DNA of 64,000 nt, taken from Deltaproteobacteria bacterium. GTDB taxonomy: Bacteria > Bdellovibrionota > Bdellovibrionia > Bdellovibrionales > Bdellovibrionaceae. Shown here in pieces: positions 1 to 8,162 of this stretch. A model generated the notes under the pieces. It searched no databases. It saw only the letters and a list, made by a program, of their open reading frames with translations, and was not told where the DNA came from. The stretch is from positions 104,008-168,007 of the forward strand of contig JAFLCC010000008.1 of NCBI GenBank assembly GCA_017302835.1. Reading direction: 5' to 3'. The position numbers and the translations under genes are program-made. The first letter of the stretch is position 1, and each line of letters opens with the position of its first letter.

Positions 1-1
1 C

Positions 2-142
2 GGTGGAGGGTGTTCTTACATTCACAAATCTACGTATTCTGACAAAGAAGTCGTAAAAAATGATCTTTTTTGTGAAAGAACAAGGTATGTTTCAGCATTA
101 GCTATATATTATTTTTCAAAGAGCAGAGATTTAATGACTTGA
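2..142 (+). CDS. C-terminal end of an unknown protein (partial)
   Basis: One frame is open from the window edge for 46 codons and stops at TGA 140-142. The other two + frames are closed within the first 60 bases. The visible residues include a GGGCSYIH stretch and end FSKSRDLMT, with no family I recognise. It is followed 10 bases later by a small ORF with a good ribosome binding site, so it may be the upstream member of the same transcript. It may also be chance open frame; only the 3' end is visible. Confidence 0.35.
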   Translation, partial: GGGCSYIHKSTYSDKEVVKNDLFCERTRYVSALAIYYFSKSRDLMT

Positions 143-152
143 AGGTGGAATA

Positions 153-242
153 ATGCTAGGATCACTTTGTAGGAATCGCTATGTAGAGACCGAGAAAGAG
201 ACAAAGATAGAAATCTTTCTGAAAAGCAGGGAAAATCTATGA
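153..242 (+). CDS. Tiny ORF, 29 codons, coupled to the next ORF
   Basis: ATG 153 follows a GAAGGTGG ribosome-binding sequence at 141-148. The frame reads MLGSLCRNRYVETEKETKIE and ends at TGA 240-242, overlapping the ATG of the next small ORF (239) in an ATGA junction. No domain is recognisable. The Shine-Dalgarno sequence and the 4-base overlap are the only support. It could be a leader peptide for the signalling genes downstream. Confidence 0.3.
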   Translation: MLGSLCRNRYVETEKETKIEIFLKSRENL

Positions 243-433
243 TAGAACGAATAATGGAACAATTAGCAGAACCAGAATCAAAACAAAAAGAGAAGAGCTT
301 AAATTCTGATGTTTTATCTGATGTTATATCTGTTAGACATATCCATCAGGTTAAACCTCTTAAAGATCAGAGACACTCAAAGTCCAAAACTTTAAATGTT
401 AAGGGCGGCGAGGGTTGTTTGCCAATAAGATAG
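239..433 (+). CDS. Small hypothetical protein upstream of CHASE2 kinase
   Basis: A 64-residue, highly charged and presumably soluble ORF with no signal peptide or membrane segment. It starts at an ATGA overlap with the preceding 29-codon ORF and ends six bases before the ATG of the CHASE2 histidine kinase at 440. The middle is Lys/Glu/Ser-rich (KQKEKSLNSDVLSDV) and the end is basic. No family is recognised. Position suggests it is co-transcribed with the kinase and response regulator. It could be a genuine small protein or a translated leader. Confidence 0.4.
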   Translation: MIERIMEQLAEPESKQKEKSLNSDVLSDVISVRHIHQVKPLKDQRHSKSKTLNVKGGEGCLPIR

Positions 434-439
434 GTTCAG

Positions 440-2305
440 ATGGCTTTACCACCATCTCCAATTCCAAGAGAATCACAATGGGAAAAAATTAAGTTTTTAT
501 CAGTGATCTTGTTTAGGGTGGCTTTAGCTACAGGTCTGGCCCTTTTTATAGTGCAAATTAAGTTAGATTTTTTTGAATCTTATTTGTATGACATGAGAGT
601 TCGATGGAGTCCGTCCAGCAATCCTACTGGCGCTATTCAAATCGTTGAAGTGACGCCTGAAAGCGTCGAGTATTTTAAAGGAATTCCAAAAGCAGAACAT
701 CATAAGAAGGTCATGGACTTGCTTTACGAATACAAACCCAAAGCGGTAGTCTATGACATCGGTATTGATGAAATCTTGGGTTCAGATCAAAGTAAAAAAA
801 GTTTTGCGAAATCTTTAGAAAAATTTAATCAATTTTTTGTGATCACAAATTTTCTTGAGATGCGCGGGGAAGAAGGGAAATTAAAACTTGCTGAACCTTA
901 TGAAAAAATAAAACTTTTTTCAGGTCCGAAAAGCTCTGATACGGCTAATTTTGCAAAAGATGGGGTGACTCGTCGGATGATGATTAACTATCAAGATCAA
1001 ATGATGATACATCCTTTTCTTGCCAGTCAAATCAATCCAGATGTTTCTGATAAAAATAAAATAAAAGGATTGTTTTCTTTTTTGGAAACAGATCAGGTGT
1101 ATATCCGTTTCCGACCTACGGGAACCTATCCAAAAATCTCCTTTCATGAGGTGGCTAAAAGTTTAGTGTCGCCTTCCGTTTTTAAAGACAAGATAGTGTT
1201 GATTGGTCATAATTTGGAACTATCTGAAAAAGATTACTTAATGACTCCCTATTCAAGATCGACAATTGCCATGACCACAACGGAAATGCACGCAAACATG
1301 ATAGACACCTTAATATTGAATAATGCGATTACCAAGGCACCTCAATATATTAATATCTTTTCGACAATTTTAATTTCGATAATCACCGTTTATATAGTGT
1401 TTACGGTAAGTCCAGCTATGGGTTTGTTTATCATCGTCTTATTGTTTGGATTCTATTTAATATTTGCCTATTTTCTGTTTTGGCCTTTTGGGTATTGGAT
1501 TTCTATGGCGCACCAATTGTTGGCCATTTTTCTTTGCTATTATTTCTTTATTCCTTACCGTTTGATTATTGAAAATAGGCGTAGCTGGGAATATTACCAA
1601 AAAAATAAACTATTACATCAAGTGGAAGAGTTAAAGACTAATTTTATTTCGATGATGTCCCATGATTTAAAAACGCCAATTGCCCGCATTAAGGGAATGA
1701 CGGATGTTATTTTAAACGATGCTCATGCTGTGACAAATAATCAAAGAGACGCCTTGGATACGATCAGGACTTCCAGCGATGATTTATTGAGGTTTATAAA
1801 TTCTATCTTAAATTATGCGAAGATTGAATCCCAAGGGGTCGACCTTCATTTGCAATCTAAAGATCCCAATGCGCTGATCTCAGAGGTCATAAAAAAACAC
1901 GAGTTTTTAGCTAAAGTAAAAAAAATTCGTATACTGACAGAGCTGGAGCCTTTATTTCCTATAAAAATCGATCCCGAACTTATCAAACAAGTGTTTTCCA
2001 ATTTAATAGAGAATGCCATTAAGTACTCACCTGATGAGACGACGATTACTATTAGCACTTCAGAAAATTCTGGATATGTGGTCGTAAAGATTTCAGATCA
2101 AGGGGGTGGTATCGCGGTCCAAGATTTGCCTAACTTGTTTATGAAGTTTTATAGAAGTGCTAATGCCAAGAGTTCGCCAGTAAAAGGGTCAGGATTGGGC
2201 TTGTATCTGGCTAAATATTTTACAGAACTGCATAATGGTAAAATTTTTGTTGAATCTACCTATGGTAAAGGAACAGATTTTATAGTAGAATTACCTCAAA
2301 TTTAA
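440..2305 (+). CDS. CHASE2-domain sensor histidine kinase
   Basis: Inner-membrane sensor kinase of 621 residues. An N-terminal membrane segment (about residues 24-42) is followed by an extracytoplasmic CHASE2 domain (about 45-290). A cluster of about three membrane helices (about 305-385) leads to a HisKA domain with phospho-acceptor His408 in the motif MMSHDLKTP. The HATPase domain shows the N-box NLIENAIKYSP (Asn521/525), DQGGGI and GSGLGLYLAK (about 583-592). All catalytic boxes look intact. The sigma-54-dependent response regulator begins 24 bases after the stop, so the two form a likely cognate pair. The CHASE2 ligand is unknown in general. A second CHASE2 protein, an adenylate cyclase, lies at 18309 in this window. 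Confidence 0.93.
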   Translation: MALPPSPIPRESQWEKIKFLSVILFRVALATGLALFIVQIKLDFFESYLYDMRVRWSPSSNPTGAIQIVEVTPESVEYFKGIPKAEHHKKVMDLLYEYKPKAVVYDIGIDEILGSDQSKKSFAKSLEKFNQFFVITNFLEMRGEEGKLKLAEPYEKIKLFSGPKSSDTANFAKDGVTRRMMINYQDQMMIHPFLASQINPDVSDKNKIKGLFSFLETDQVYIRFRPTGTYPKISFHEVAKSLVSPSVFKDKIVLIGHNLELSEKDYLMTPYSRSTIAMTTTEMHANMIDTLILNNAITKAPQYINIFSTILISIITVYIVFTVSPAMGLFIIVLLFGFYLIFAYFLFWPFGYWISMAHQLLAIFLCYYFFIPYRLIIENRRSWEYYQKNKLLHQVEELKTNFISMMSHDLKTPIARIKGMTDVILNDAHAVTNNQRDALDTIRTSSDDLLRFINSILNYAKIESQGVDLHLQSKDPNALISEVIKKHEFLAKVKKIRILTELEPLFPIKIDPELIKQVFSNLIENAIKYSPDETTITISTSENSGYVVVKISDQGGGIAVQDLPNLFMKFYRSANAKSSPVKGSGLGLYLAKYFTELHNGKIFVESTYGKGTDFIVELPQI

Positions 2306-2329
2306 AATGGAGCTGAAAAGGAGTCTACA

Positions 2330-3847
2330 ATGTTTAAGATTTTAGTCGTTGATGATGACGCGGGATTAAGACTATCAATCAAATCTGCCTTTTCTGGTTA
2401 TGAAAAATTTGATGTTTATGAAGCTTTCGATGGTATCAATGCCATGGAAAAAATTAAATCTCCAGGATCCAAATTCGACATCGTGATTTTGGACGTAGAT
2501 ATGCCTCGGCTCAATGGTCTTGAAACACTGAAGCAGATAAAAGAGTTTGATCCAGGGATTATAGTGCTCATGTTAACAGCCCATGCGACATTGCATGACG
2601 CTGTTAACGCAGTTAAAGATGGCGCTTATAACTACCTCTCTAAACCGGTCTCTAGTGAAGAAATATTAGCTTTAATTGAAAAAGCGATGCAAGCACACTC
2701 TATGATATCAAATATTGCAGCTAGCTCACCCGTGTTGGTCGAAGCTGGGAGAAAAATAATTGGTAATACCACGCAAATGCAAAAAGTGTTTAATATTATA
2801 CACAAGTTGGCCAAAGTGGATACTCCGGTTTTAATTAGGGGAGCTAGTGGTACAGGCAAAGAATTAGTAGCGAAGGCCATTCACTTTAATTCTGTGAGAA
2901 AAGATGAGAAATTTGTTGCTATAAATTGCTCAGCTATACCTGAAAACTTATTTGAATCAGAACTTTTTGGACATGAAAAAGGATCTTTTACAGGAGCTAG
3001 TGAAAGAAAAATTGGGAAATTTCAATATGCAGATGGTGGAACTTTATTTTTAGATGAGATTGGAGATATGCCTCAACTGATGCAGGTAAAAATACTACGA
3101 GTTTTGCAGGAAAAATTATTTACACCAGTGGGTTCTAATCGAGAAATTCAATCCAATGTCAGAATTATTGCGGCTACAAATCGGCCACTTGAGGAAATGA
3201 TTAAGATAGGCTCTTTCAGAGAAGATTTATTTTACAGGCTGAATGTGGTTCCTATATTTTTACCAGCATTATGTGATCGCAAAGCCGATATCGAAAGGTT
3301 GATTCAAATTTTTGTAAAAAAATTCAATGAGGTCCATAAAAAGAAAATAACCGGTGTGACTGCCGATGCCATGAATATATTAAAGCGTTACTCTTGGCCT
3401 GGAAATATCCGCGAACTTGAGAATGTAATCGAACATTCTTTTGTATTAGAGACTGGAACGATCATTTCAATGTCTTCTTTACCTGAAAGCTTATTGGCCG
3501 CAGTGGGAGTGAATCTATTTGACCTAGATACGCTAAGCCAGTCTTCACAACTTGGTCCTGTATTTATTGATTCAGGAAGTGATATAGAAACTGAGGATGC
3601 GAATTCTGATTTAGATACTGATGGAGATTCTGAATTTGATGATTCAGGTATGAAGGTTACTTTTAACGGAGACTTGGATTTTAATGTTCAAAAAGAAGCC
3701 TTTGAAAAGGAATTTATCATTAAGGCTCTCAAAACTTTTAAAGGCAGAATAAATCAAACGGCCCTGCATGCGAATATACCTAAAAAAACTCTTCTCAGAA
3801 AAATTGAAAAATATGGTATCAATGCAAAGGACTATTTTGACCAATAA
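2330..3847 (+). CDS. Sigma-54-dependent response regulator (NtrC family)
   Basis: 505 residues. The receiver domain has Asp55 in VILDVDMP and a conserved Lys in LSKPVS (about 105). The AAA+ domain has Walker A GASGTGKE (about 171-178), the sigma-54 contact loop GSFTGA at about 218-223 (canonical GAFTGA, so Ala to Ser) and Walker B LFLDEIGD. A Fis-type helix-turn-helix lies at about 455-500. Between AAA+ and HTH is an unusual Asp/Glu/Ser-rich linker (about residues 405-445, DNA about 3545-3650). It is expected to activate sigma-54 promoters, presumably phosphorylated by the upstream CHASE2 kinase. The fliL-operon promoter at 44816 is of the sigma-54 class, but nothing in sequence ties this activator to it. 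Confidence 0.93.
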   Translation: MFKILVVDDDAGLRLSIKSAFSGYEKFDVYEAFDGINAMEKIKSPGSKFDIVILDVDMPRLNGLETLKQIKEFDPGIIVLMLTAHATLHDAVNAVKDGAYNYLSKPVSSEEILALIEKAMQAHSMISNIAASSPVLVEAGRKIIGNTTQMQKVFNIIHKLAKVDTPVLIRGASGTGKELVAKAIHFNSVRKDEKFVAINCSAIPENLFESELFGHEKGSFTGASERKIGKFQYADGGTLFLDEIGDMPQLMQVKILRVLQEKLFTPVGSNREIQSNVRIIAATNRPLEEMIKIGSFREDLFYRLNVVPIFLPALCDRKADIERLIQIFVKKFNEVHKKKITGVTADAMNILKRYSWPGNIRELENVIEHSFVLETGTIISMSSLPESLLAAVGVNLFDLDTLSQSSQLGPVFIDSGSDIETEDANSDLDTDGDSEFDDSGMKVTFNGDLDFNVQKEAFEKEFIIKALKTFKGRINQTALHANIPKKTLLRKIEKYGINAKDYFDQ

Positions 3848-4053
3848 AGAACGGGAATAACACTGGAAATATCAAAATTTTCTAATGTCAATGACAAATT
3901 TATTTCTTGAGTCATTAGACAAGGGAAATTTATTGAAAAATTCTTAAATTAGTTTAAAAAAAATAATTATTGATGATTAATGCCAATATTAATTTAAAAA
4001 GTCTAATAAGTTTTATTGACTGAAAGTCTTTTGGTTCTTAGTTTCTAAATCCC

Positions 4054-4728
4054 ATGGCAATGAATCCGCTACCCCCACAGGCTTACACAAAAGACTCTCT
4101 TTTGAAGGCATATTCTTGGTTGCAAAATCAAGAATCTTCAATCAAGGAAATGGCTACAACGCCTGATATTTTAGTAAGTTTGTTTTTAAAGGCCACTCGG
4201 GATGGGGACAGTGTTCTGGAACGTCCGTCTATTCAAAACTTTAAGCATGAGCTCAAACAATTGGCTGGTATGATGGGCGAGTTTGATAAAGAGGTCATTG
4301 AAGAAAAAATCCAGAACCAAAATCTCCAGAAGCAAAATATATTTAATGACAAACTTAAAAGCCCATCTCTTGAAAGTGATAAGTTAGGTGGTAATACTTT
4401 AGGTGGAGATAAATTGGCGGGGCTTTCAACAAATTTTGATTTCACTCTGCCTTTGAACGGAAATTCATTGGATAGTCGTTCTCTAGAAAATCGACCCATA
4501 GAAAATCGTTCTCAAGAAAGTAATTCTGCAGAAAACAATCCAGAGAAGCTATCTAAAACTCATCATGAAGTTTTAAAAAAAGGGGATTGTTCTTTGCTTG
4601 AAAATTTAGATGCAAAGTCTTTGATGTTAATTTCAGAAGTTAAAACTCAGTTAAATCTTAGTTCTGATTTGGAATCCTTAAAGCTTTTAATTCAAGCGGG
4701 CTATAATAAAACTAAAAAATTATTTTAG
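4054..4728 (+). CDS. Hypothetical protein with low-complexity centre
   Basis: 224 residues, no signal peptide or membrane segment, family not recognised. The N-terminal part (about 1-95) looks helical and folded. The centre is low-complexity, with near-repeats of KLGG/TLGGDKLAG and then SRSLENRPIENRSQESN. A short C-terminal helical segment (about 190-224) ends in a basic tail. The start is either ATG 4054 or ATG 4060; neither has a clear ribosome binding site. It sits alone between the response regulator and ileS, with about 205 bases of non-coding sequence in front in which I see no clear site. A cytoplasmic scaffold or secreted effector are both possible; I do not assign a function. Confidence 0.7.
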   Translation: MAMNPLPPQAYTKDSLLKAYSWLQNQESSIKEMATTPDILVSLFLKATRDGDSVLERPSIQNFKHELKQLAGMMGEFDKEVIEEKIQNQNLQKQNIFNDKLKSPSLESDKLGGNTLGGDKLAGLSTNFDFTLPLNGNSLDSRSLENRPIENRSQESNSAENNPEKLSKTHHEVLKKGDCSLLENLDAKSLMLISEVKTQLNLSSDLESLKLLIQAGYNKTKKLF

Positions 4729-4818
4729 GAGCCTATTTGAAAAAGGTTCTTAGTGACGGATTGCGCTAAGCTTGTGGTCTGTTTGATAAAAAGACAAAAG
4801 TTAAATACTTTAAGAAGT

Positions 4819-7632
4819 ATGACACAAAATATACCTGACTATAAATCAACCATTAAATTACCGCAAACAACTTTTCCAATGAAGGGTGATTTACACCTTA
4901 AAGAGCCAGCGATAATTAAAGACTGGGAAGAGAAGAAAATTTATCAAAAGATTCAAGAGAAAAATAAAAACAACACTCCCTTTATTCTTCCTGATGGGCC
5001 GCCCTATGCCAATGGGTCTATTCATATCGGTCATGCTTTAAATAAAACTTTAAAAGATATCATTATTAAATATAAATCATTAAAAGGTTTTCGAGCTCCA
5101 TTTATTCCTGGTTGGGATTGTCATGGGCTTCCTATCGAACATAAAGTCATGAAAGAGTTAAATGAAAAAAAACAAATAAAAAATGATCATGAAATTCTTG
5201 AGCTTTGTCGAGCCGAAGCCTCTAAGTGGGTAAAGCACCAAAGAGATCAGTTTAAAAGATTAGGTGTGCTTGCTGATTGGGAAAATCCTTATTTAACCAT
5301 GGATCATGATTATGAGGCCGAAGAAATTCGTGAATTTGCACGAGCATTTAAAAAAGGAGTTATTTATCGAGGATCAAAACCCGTTTATTGGAATTGGACA
5401 CTAAAGACGGCTCTTGCCGATGCGGAAGTGGAATACCACCAACATAAATCTCCTTCCATTTATGTTAAATTTCAGGTGACAGATGTGGAGTCTTTAAAAA
5501 AACTGGGCTCGCCTAAGGGAAATACTTATTTTGTTATCTGGACAACAACTCCTTGGACTCTTCCTGCGAATGTGGGTATTTGCTTGCATCCTGATTTTGA
5601 ATATGGGGTCTACTCTGCAGGTATTAATTCTTATGATGTTAATTCGTCAGGTGAAGAAAATTTCGTTATAGCCAAAGGATTAAAGGAATTTTTTGAAAAA
5701 GAAACTTCGATCCTTCTTACAGAAACTTCGGTGCATAAAGGCTCGGAGTTAGAGTATATAAATGCAGATCATCCTTGGATCTTAAGAAAATCCCAAGTGA
5801 TGTTGGGTCTTCACGTTAGCTTAGATGCGGGAACAGGATGTGTTCACACGGCTCCAGGACATGGCGCGGATGATTTTAAGGTGAATGCAAAATACCAGTT
5901 GCCCGTCTTATGTCCTGTTGACGATGCTGGTTGTTTCACAGAAGAAGTGCCAGAGTGGAAGGGCATGAATATTTTTAAAGCCAATCCTTTGATTGTTGAA
6001 AAATTAAAACAATCTGGTCATTTAATTAAACTTCAAGAGATTGAGCATTCTTATCCTCATTGCTGGAGATCAAAAACACCCTTGATTTTTCGAACAACTC
6101 CCCAATGGTTTTTAGGTATTGATATCGAGGGAAGTGAGATTAGGAAAAAAACATTAGAGAAAATGAAAACCATTAAATTTGTTCCTGCTTGGGGGCAAGC
6201 AAGATTTAGCGCCATGATGGAAAGTCGTCCTGATTGGTGTTTAAGTCGGCAACGAATTTGGGGAGTTCCAATTCCTATTTTTTATTGTGTCGCTACGGGC
6301 GAGCCATTGGCTGATTTTGAAGTCATGATGAAAGTCGCCGATGTCATAGAAAAAAAAGGAATAGAAGGATTTAATTCAACTCCAGCGATTGAGTTTCTTG
6401 GTAATAAAAAATTTCCATGCGAATCAACAAATGAAAAAATAAAGGCCGCTTATGGGAGCCAAGGGTTTAAGCATGGAAAAGATATTTTGGATGTGTGGTT
6501 TGATTCAGGAATTTGTCATGCCGCCGTTCAAAAAAAGAGACCTGGAATGAGCTTTCCTGCAGATATTTACCTAGAGGGCAGTGATCAACACCGTGGCTGG
6601 TTTAATACCTCGATGTTATCTTCTATGGCCACTCAAGGTGAGCCACCATTTAAGACATTATTAACCCATGGTTTTGTGATGGATTCCCAAGGCCGAAAAA
6701 TGAGTAAGTCTCTTGGAAATGTTGTCGATCCCAATGAAGTTGCAAGTAAAAGTGGAGCCGAAATCATTCGTCTGTGGTCTTCTTATGAGGACTATGGACA
6801 AGATCTATCCTGTGGAAAGGATGAACTCACACGGGTGACAGAAACCTATCGTCGTATTCGAAATACCATGAGGTATTTACTCGGATCGATCTCAGATTTT
6901 AATCCGGCAAAAGATAAAGTTTCCTTGGATAAAATGACAGAGATTGACCTCTGGGCTTTAAATGAGCTTTATGAGCTGATAGAAAAAATTGAAAATGCCT
7001 ATGATAATTATGATTTTTATAAGATTTATCATGCGTTAAATACTTTTTGTACGGTCACCCTTTCTTCAATATATTTGGATGTGTTAAAAGATCGACTTTA
7101 TACTTGGAAAGAAAATGGAGTTCCCAGAAGATCTTCACAAACAGTTTTATTTTATGTATGTGAAAACTTAATGTCTTTAATGGCGCCTATTTTATCTTTT
7201 TTAGCGGAGGAAGCTTATTCTCATTATGCGTTTAAAAATACCGAGAGTATTTTTCTTAAAAATTTACCCGAAAAGAATTCTGAATGGAAAAATGAAGCCA
7301 TTAAAGACAAATTCAAAAATCTGATAGAAGTGAGAATCGAAGTGCAGAAAGTTTTAGAGGGGCTTCGAGCTCAAAAAATTATTGGATCTTCTTTAGAAGC
7401 TAAAGTTAGCATCAAATCGGAAGGACCTTTGTTTGAGATTTTAAAAGATTTTTCTGGTTTGCGAGAATTTTTAATTGTTTCAGAGGTAATTTTAATGAAA
7501 GATACGTTTCAAGTATCTGCTTCAAAAGCAGATGGTGAGAAATGTGTTAGATGTTGGACTTATAGTACTCAAATTGGTCAAAACAACCAGTATCCTGGAA
7601 TTTGTCCTAAATGCACAGAGGCTTTAATATGA
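4819..7632 (+). CDS. ileS: Isoleucyl-tRNA synthetase
   Basis: Class I aminoacyl-tRNA synthetase charging tRNA-Ile, cytoplasmic, 937 residues from ATG 4819. The frame is open further to GTG 4753, but the extra 22 residues do not look like IleRS and ATG 4819 has a TAAGAAG ribosome-binding stretch. The signature HIGH occurs in GSIHIGHA (about residue 68) and KMSKS in GRKMSKSLGN (about 627). The editing domain includes WTTTPWTLPAN. A C-terminal zinc finger has the pattern CVRCW...CPKC, as in the eubacterial type. The stop overlaps the lspA start in an ATGA junction, the common ileS-lspA arrangement of Gram-negative bacteria. Confidence 0.97.
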   Translation: MTQNIPDYKSTIKLPQTTFPMKGDLHLKEPAIIKDWEEKKIYQKIQEKNKNNTPFILPDGPPYANGSIHIGHALNKTLKDIIIKYKSLKGFRAPFIPGWDCHGLPIEHKVMKELNEKKQIKNDHEILELCRAEASKWVKHQRDQFKRLGVLADWENPYLTMDHDYEAEEIREFARAFKKGVIYRGSKPVYWNWTLKTALADAEVEYHQHKSPSIYVKFQVTDVESLKKLGSPKGNTYFVIWTTTPWTLPANVGICLHPDFEYGVYSAGINSYDVNSSGEENFVIAKGLKEFFEKETSILLTETSVHKGSELEYINADHPWILRKSQVMLGLHVSLDAGTGCVHTAPGHGADDFKVNAKYQLPVLCPVDDAGCFTEEVPEWKGMNIFKANPLIVEKLKQSGHLIKLQEIEHSYPHCWRSKTPLIFRTTPQWFLGIDIEGSEIRKKTLEKMKTIKFVPAWGQARFSAMMESRPDWCLSRQRIWGVPIPIFYCVATGEPLADFEVMMKVADVIEKKGIEGFNSTPAIEFLGNKKFPCESTNEKIKAAYGSQGFKHGKDILDVWFDSGICHAAVQKKRPGMSFPADIYLEGSDQHRGWFNTSMLSSMATQGEPPFKTLLTHGFVMDSQGRKMSKSLGNVVDPNEVASKSGAEIIRLWSSYEDYGQDLSCGKDELTRVTETYRRIRNTMRYLLGSISDFNPAKDKVSLDKMTEIDLWALNELYELIEKIENAYDNYDFYKIYHALNTFCTVTLSSIYLDVLKDRLYTWKENGVPRRSSQTVLFYVCENLMSLMAPILSFLAEEAYSHYAFKNTESIFLKNLPEKNSEWKNEAIKDKFKNLIEVRIEVQKVLEGLRAQKIIGSSLEAKVSIKSEGPLFEILKDFSGLREFLIVSEVILMKDTFQVSASKADGEKCVRCWTYSTQIGQNNQYPGICPKCTEALI

Positions 7633-8144
7633 AAAAAAAATACATACTACTATTACTTATTTCTTGCATTATCATTGTCTTAGATCAAGTCACCAAGATT
7701 TATATTCATTCTCGATTTCAGTTAAGCGAATCAGTTATTGTCATCAAAGATTTTTTTAATCTTACTTATGTAAGAAACTATGGTGCTGCTTTTGGTTTTC
7801 TAGCTGAGTCTCATCCTACCTTTAGAGAAATCTTTTTTCTTTCGATGCCTCCGATTGCCATCATTATTATCATGACTATTTTAAGATCAGTTAAAGACAA
7901 TGATTTTTTACAGATTTCAGCTTTATCTTTAATTTGCGGAGGCGCCCTTGGCAATTATATCGATAGGTTAAAGTATAGGTATGTTATTGATTTTTTAGAT
8001 TTCCATATTTTTAACAAATATTCTTACCCAGCTTTTAATATAGCTGATTCGGCTATTGTTTGCGGTGTTGGTATATTAATATTGGTGATGACCTTAGAGA
8101 AAAAGAAATCAAGCCCGCCTTCAGAAATTGAAATAGCGGGTTAG
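7629..8144 (+). CDS. lspA: Lipoprotein signal peptidase (signal peptidase II)
   Basis: Inner-membrane aspartic protease that cleaves the signal peptide of diacylglyceryl-modified prolipoproteins; 171 residues from ATG 7629. Four predicted membrane helices. Family motifs are NYGAAFGF, GGALGNYIDR followed by VIDFLDF, and FNIADSAI; the two catalytic aspartates lie in the last two. The start at 7629 overlaps the ileS stop by 4 bases; an in-frame ATG at 7611 inside ileS is less likely. It ends 18 bases before the convergent cNMP-binding gene and no terminator is evident. The modifying enzyme family (Lgt) is encoded at 9716. Confidence 0.96.
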   Translation: MKKKYILLLLISCIIIVLDQVTKIYIHSRFQLSESVIVIKDFFNLTYVRNYGAAFGFLAESHPTFREIFFLSMPPIAIIIIMTILRSVKDNDFLQISALSLICGGALGNYIDRLKYRYVIDFLDFHIFNKYSYPAFNIADSAIVCGVGILILVMTLEKKKSSPPSEIEIAG

Positions 8145-8162
8145 TATCGGTGCCGTAAAAAT

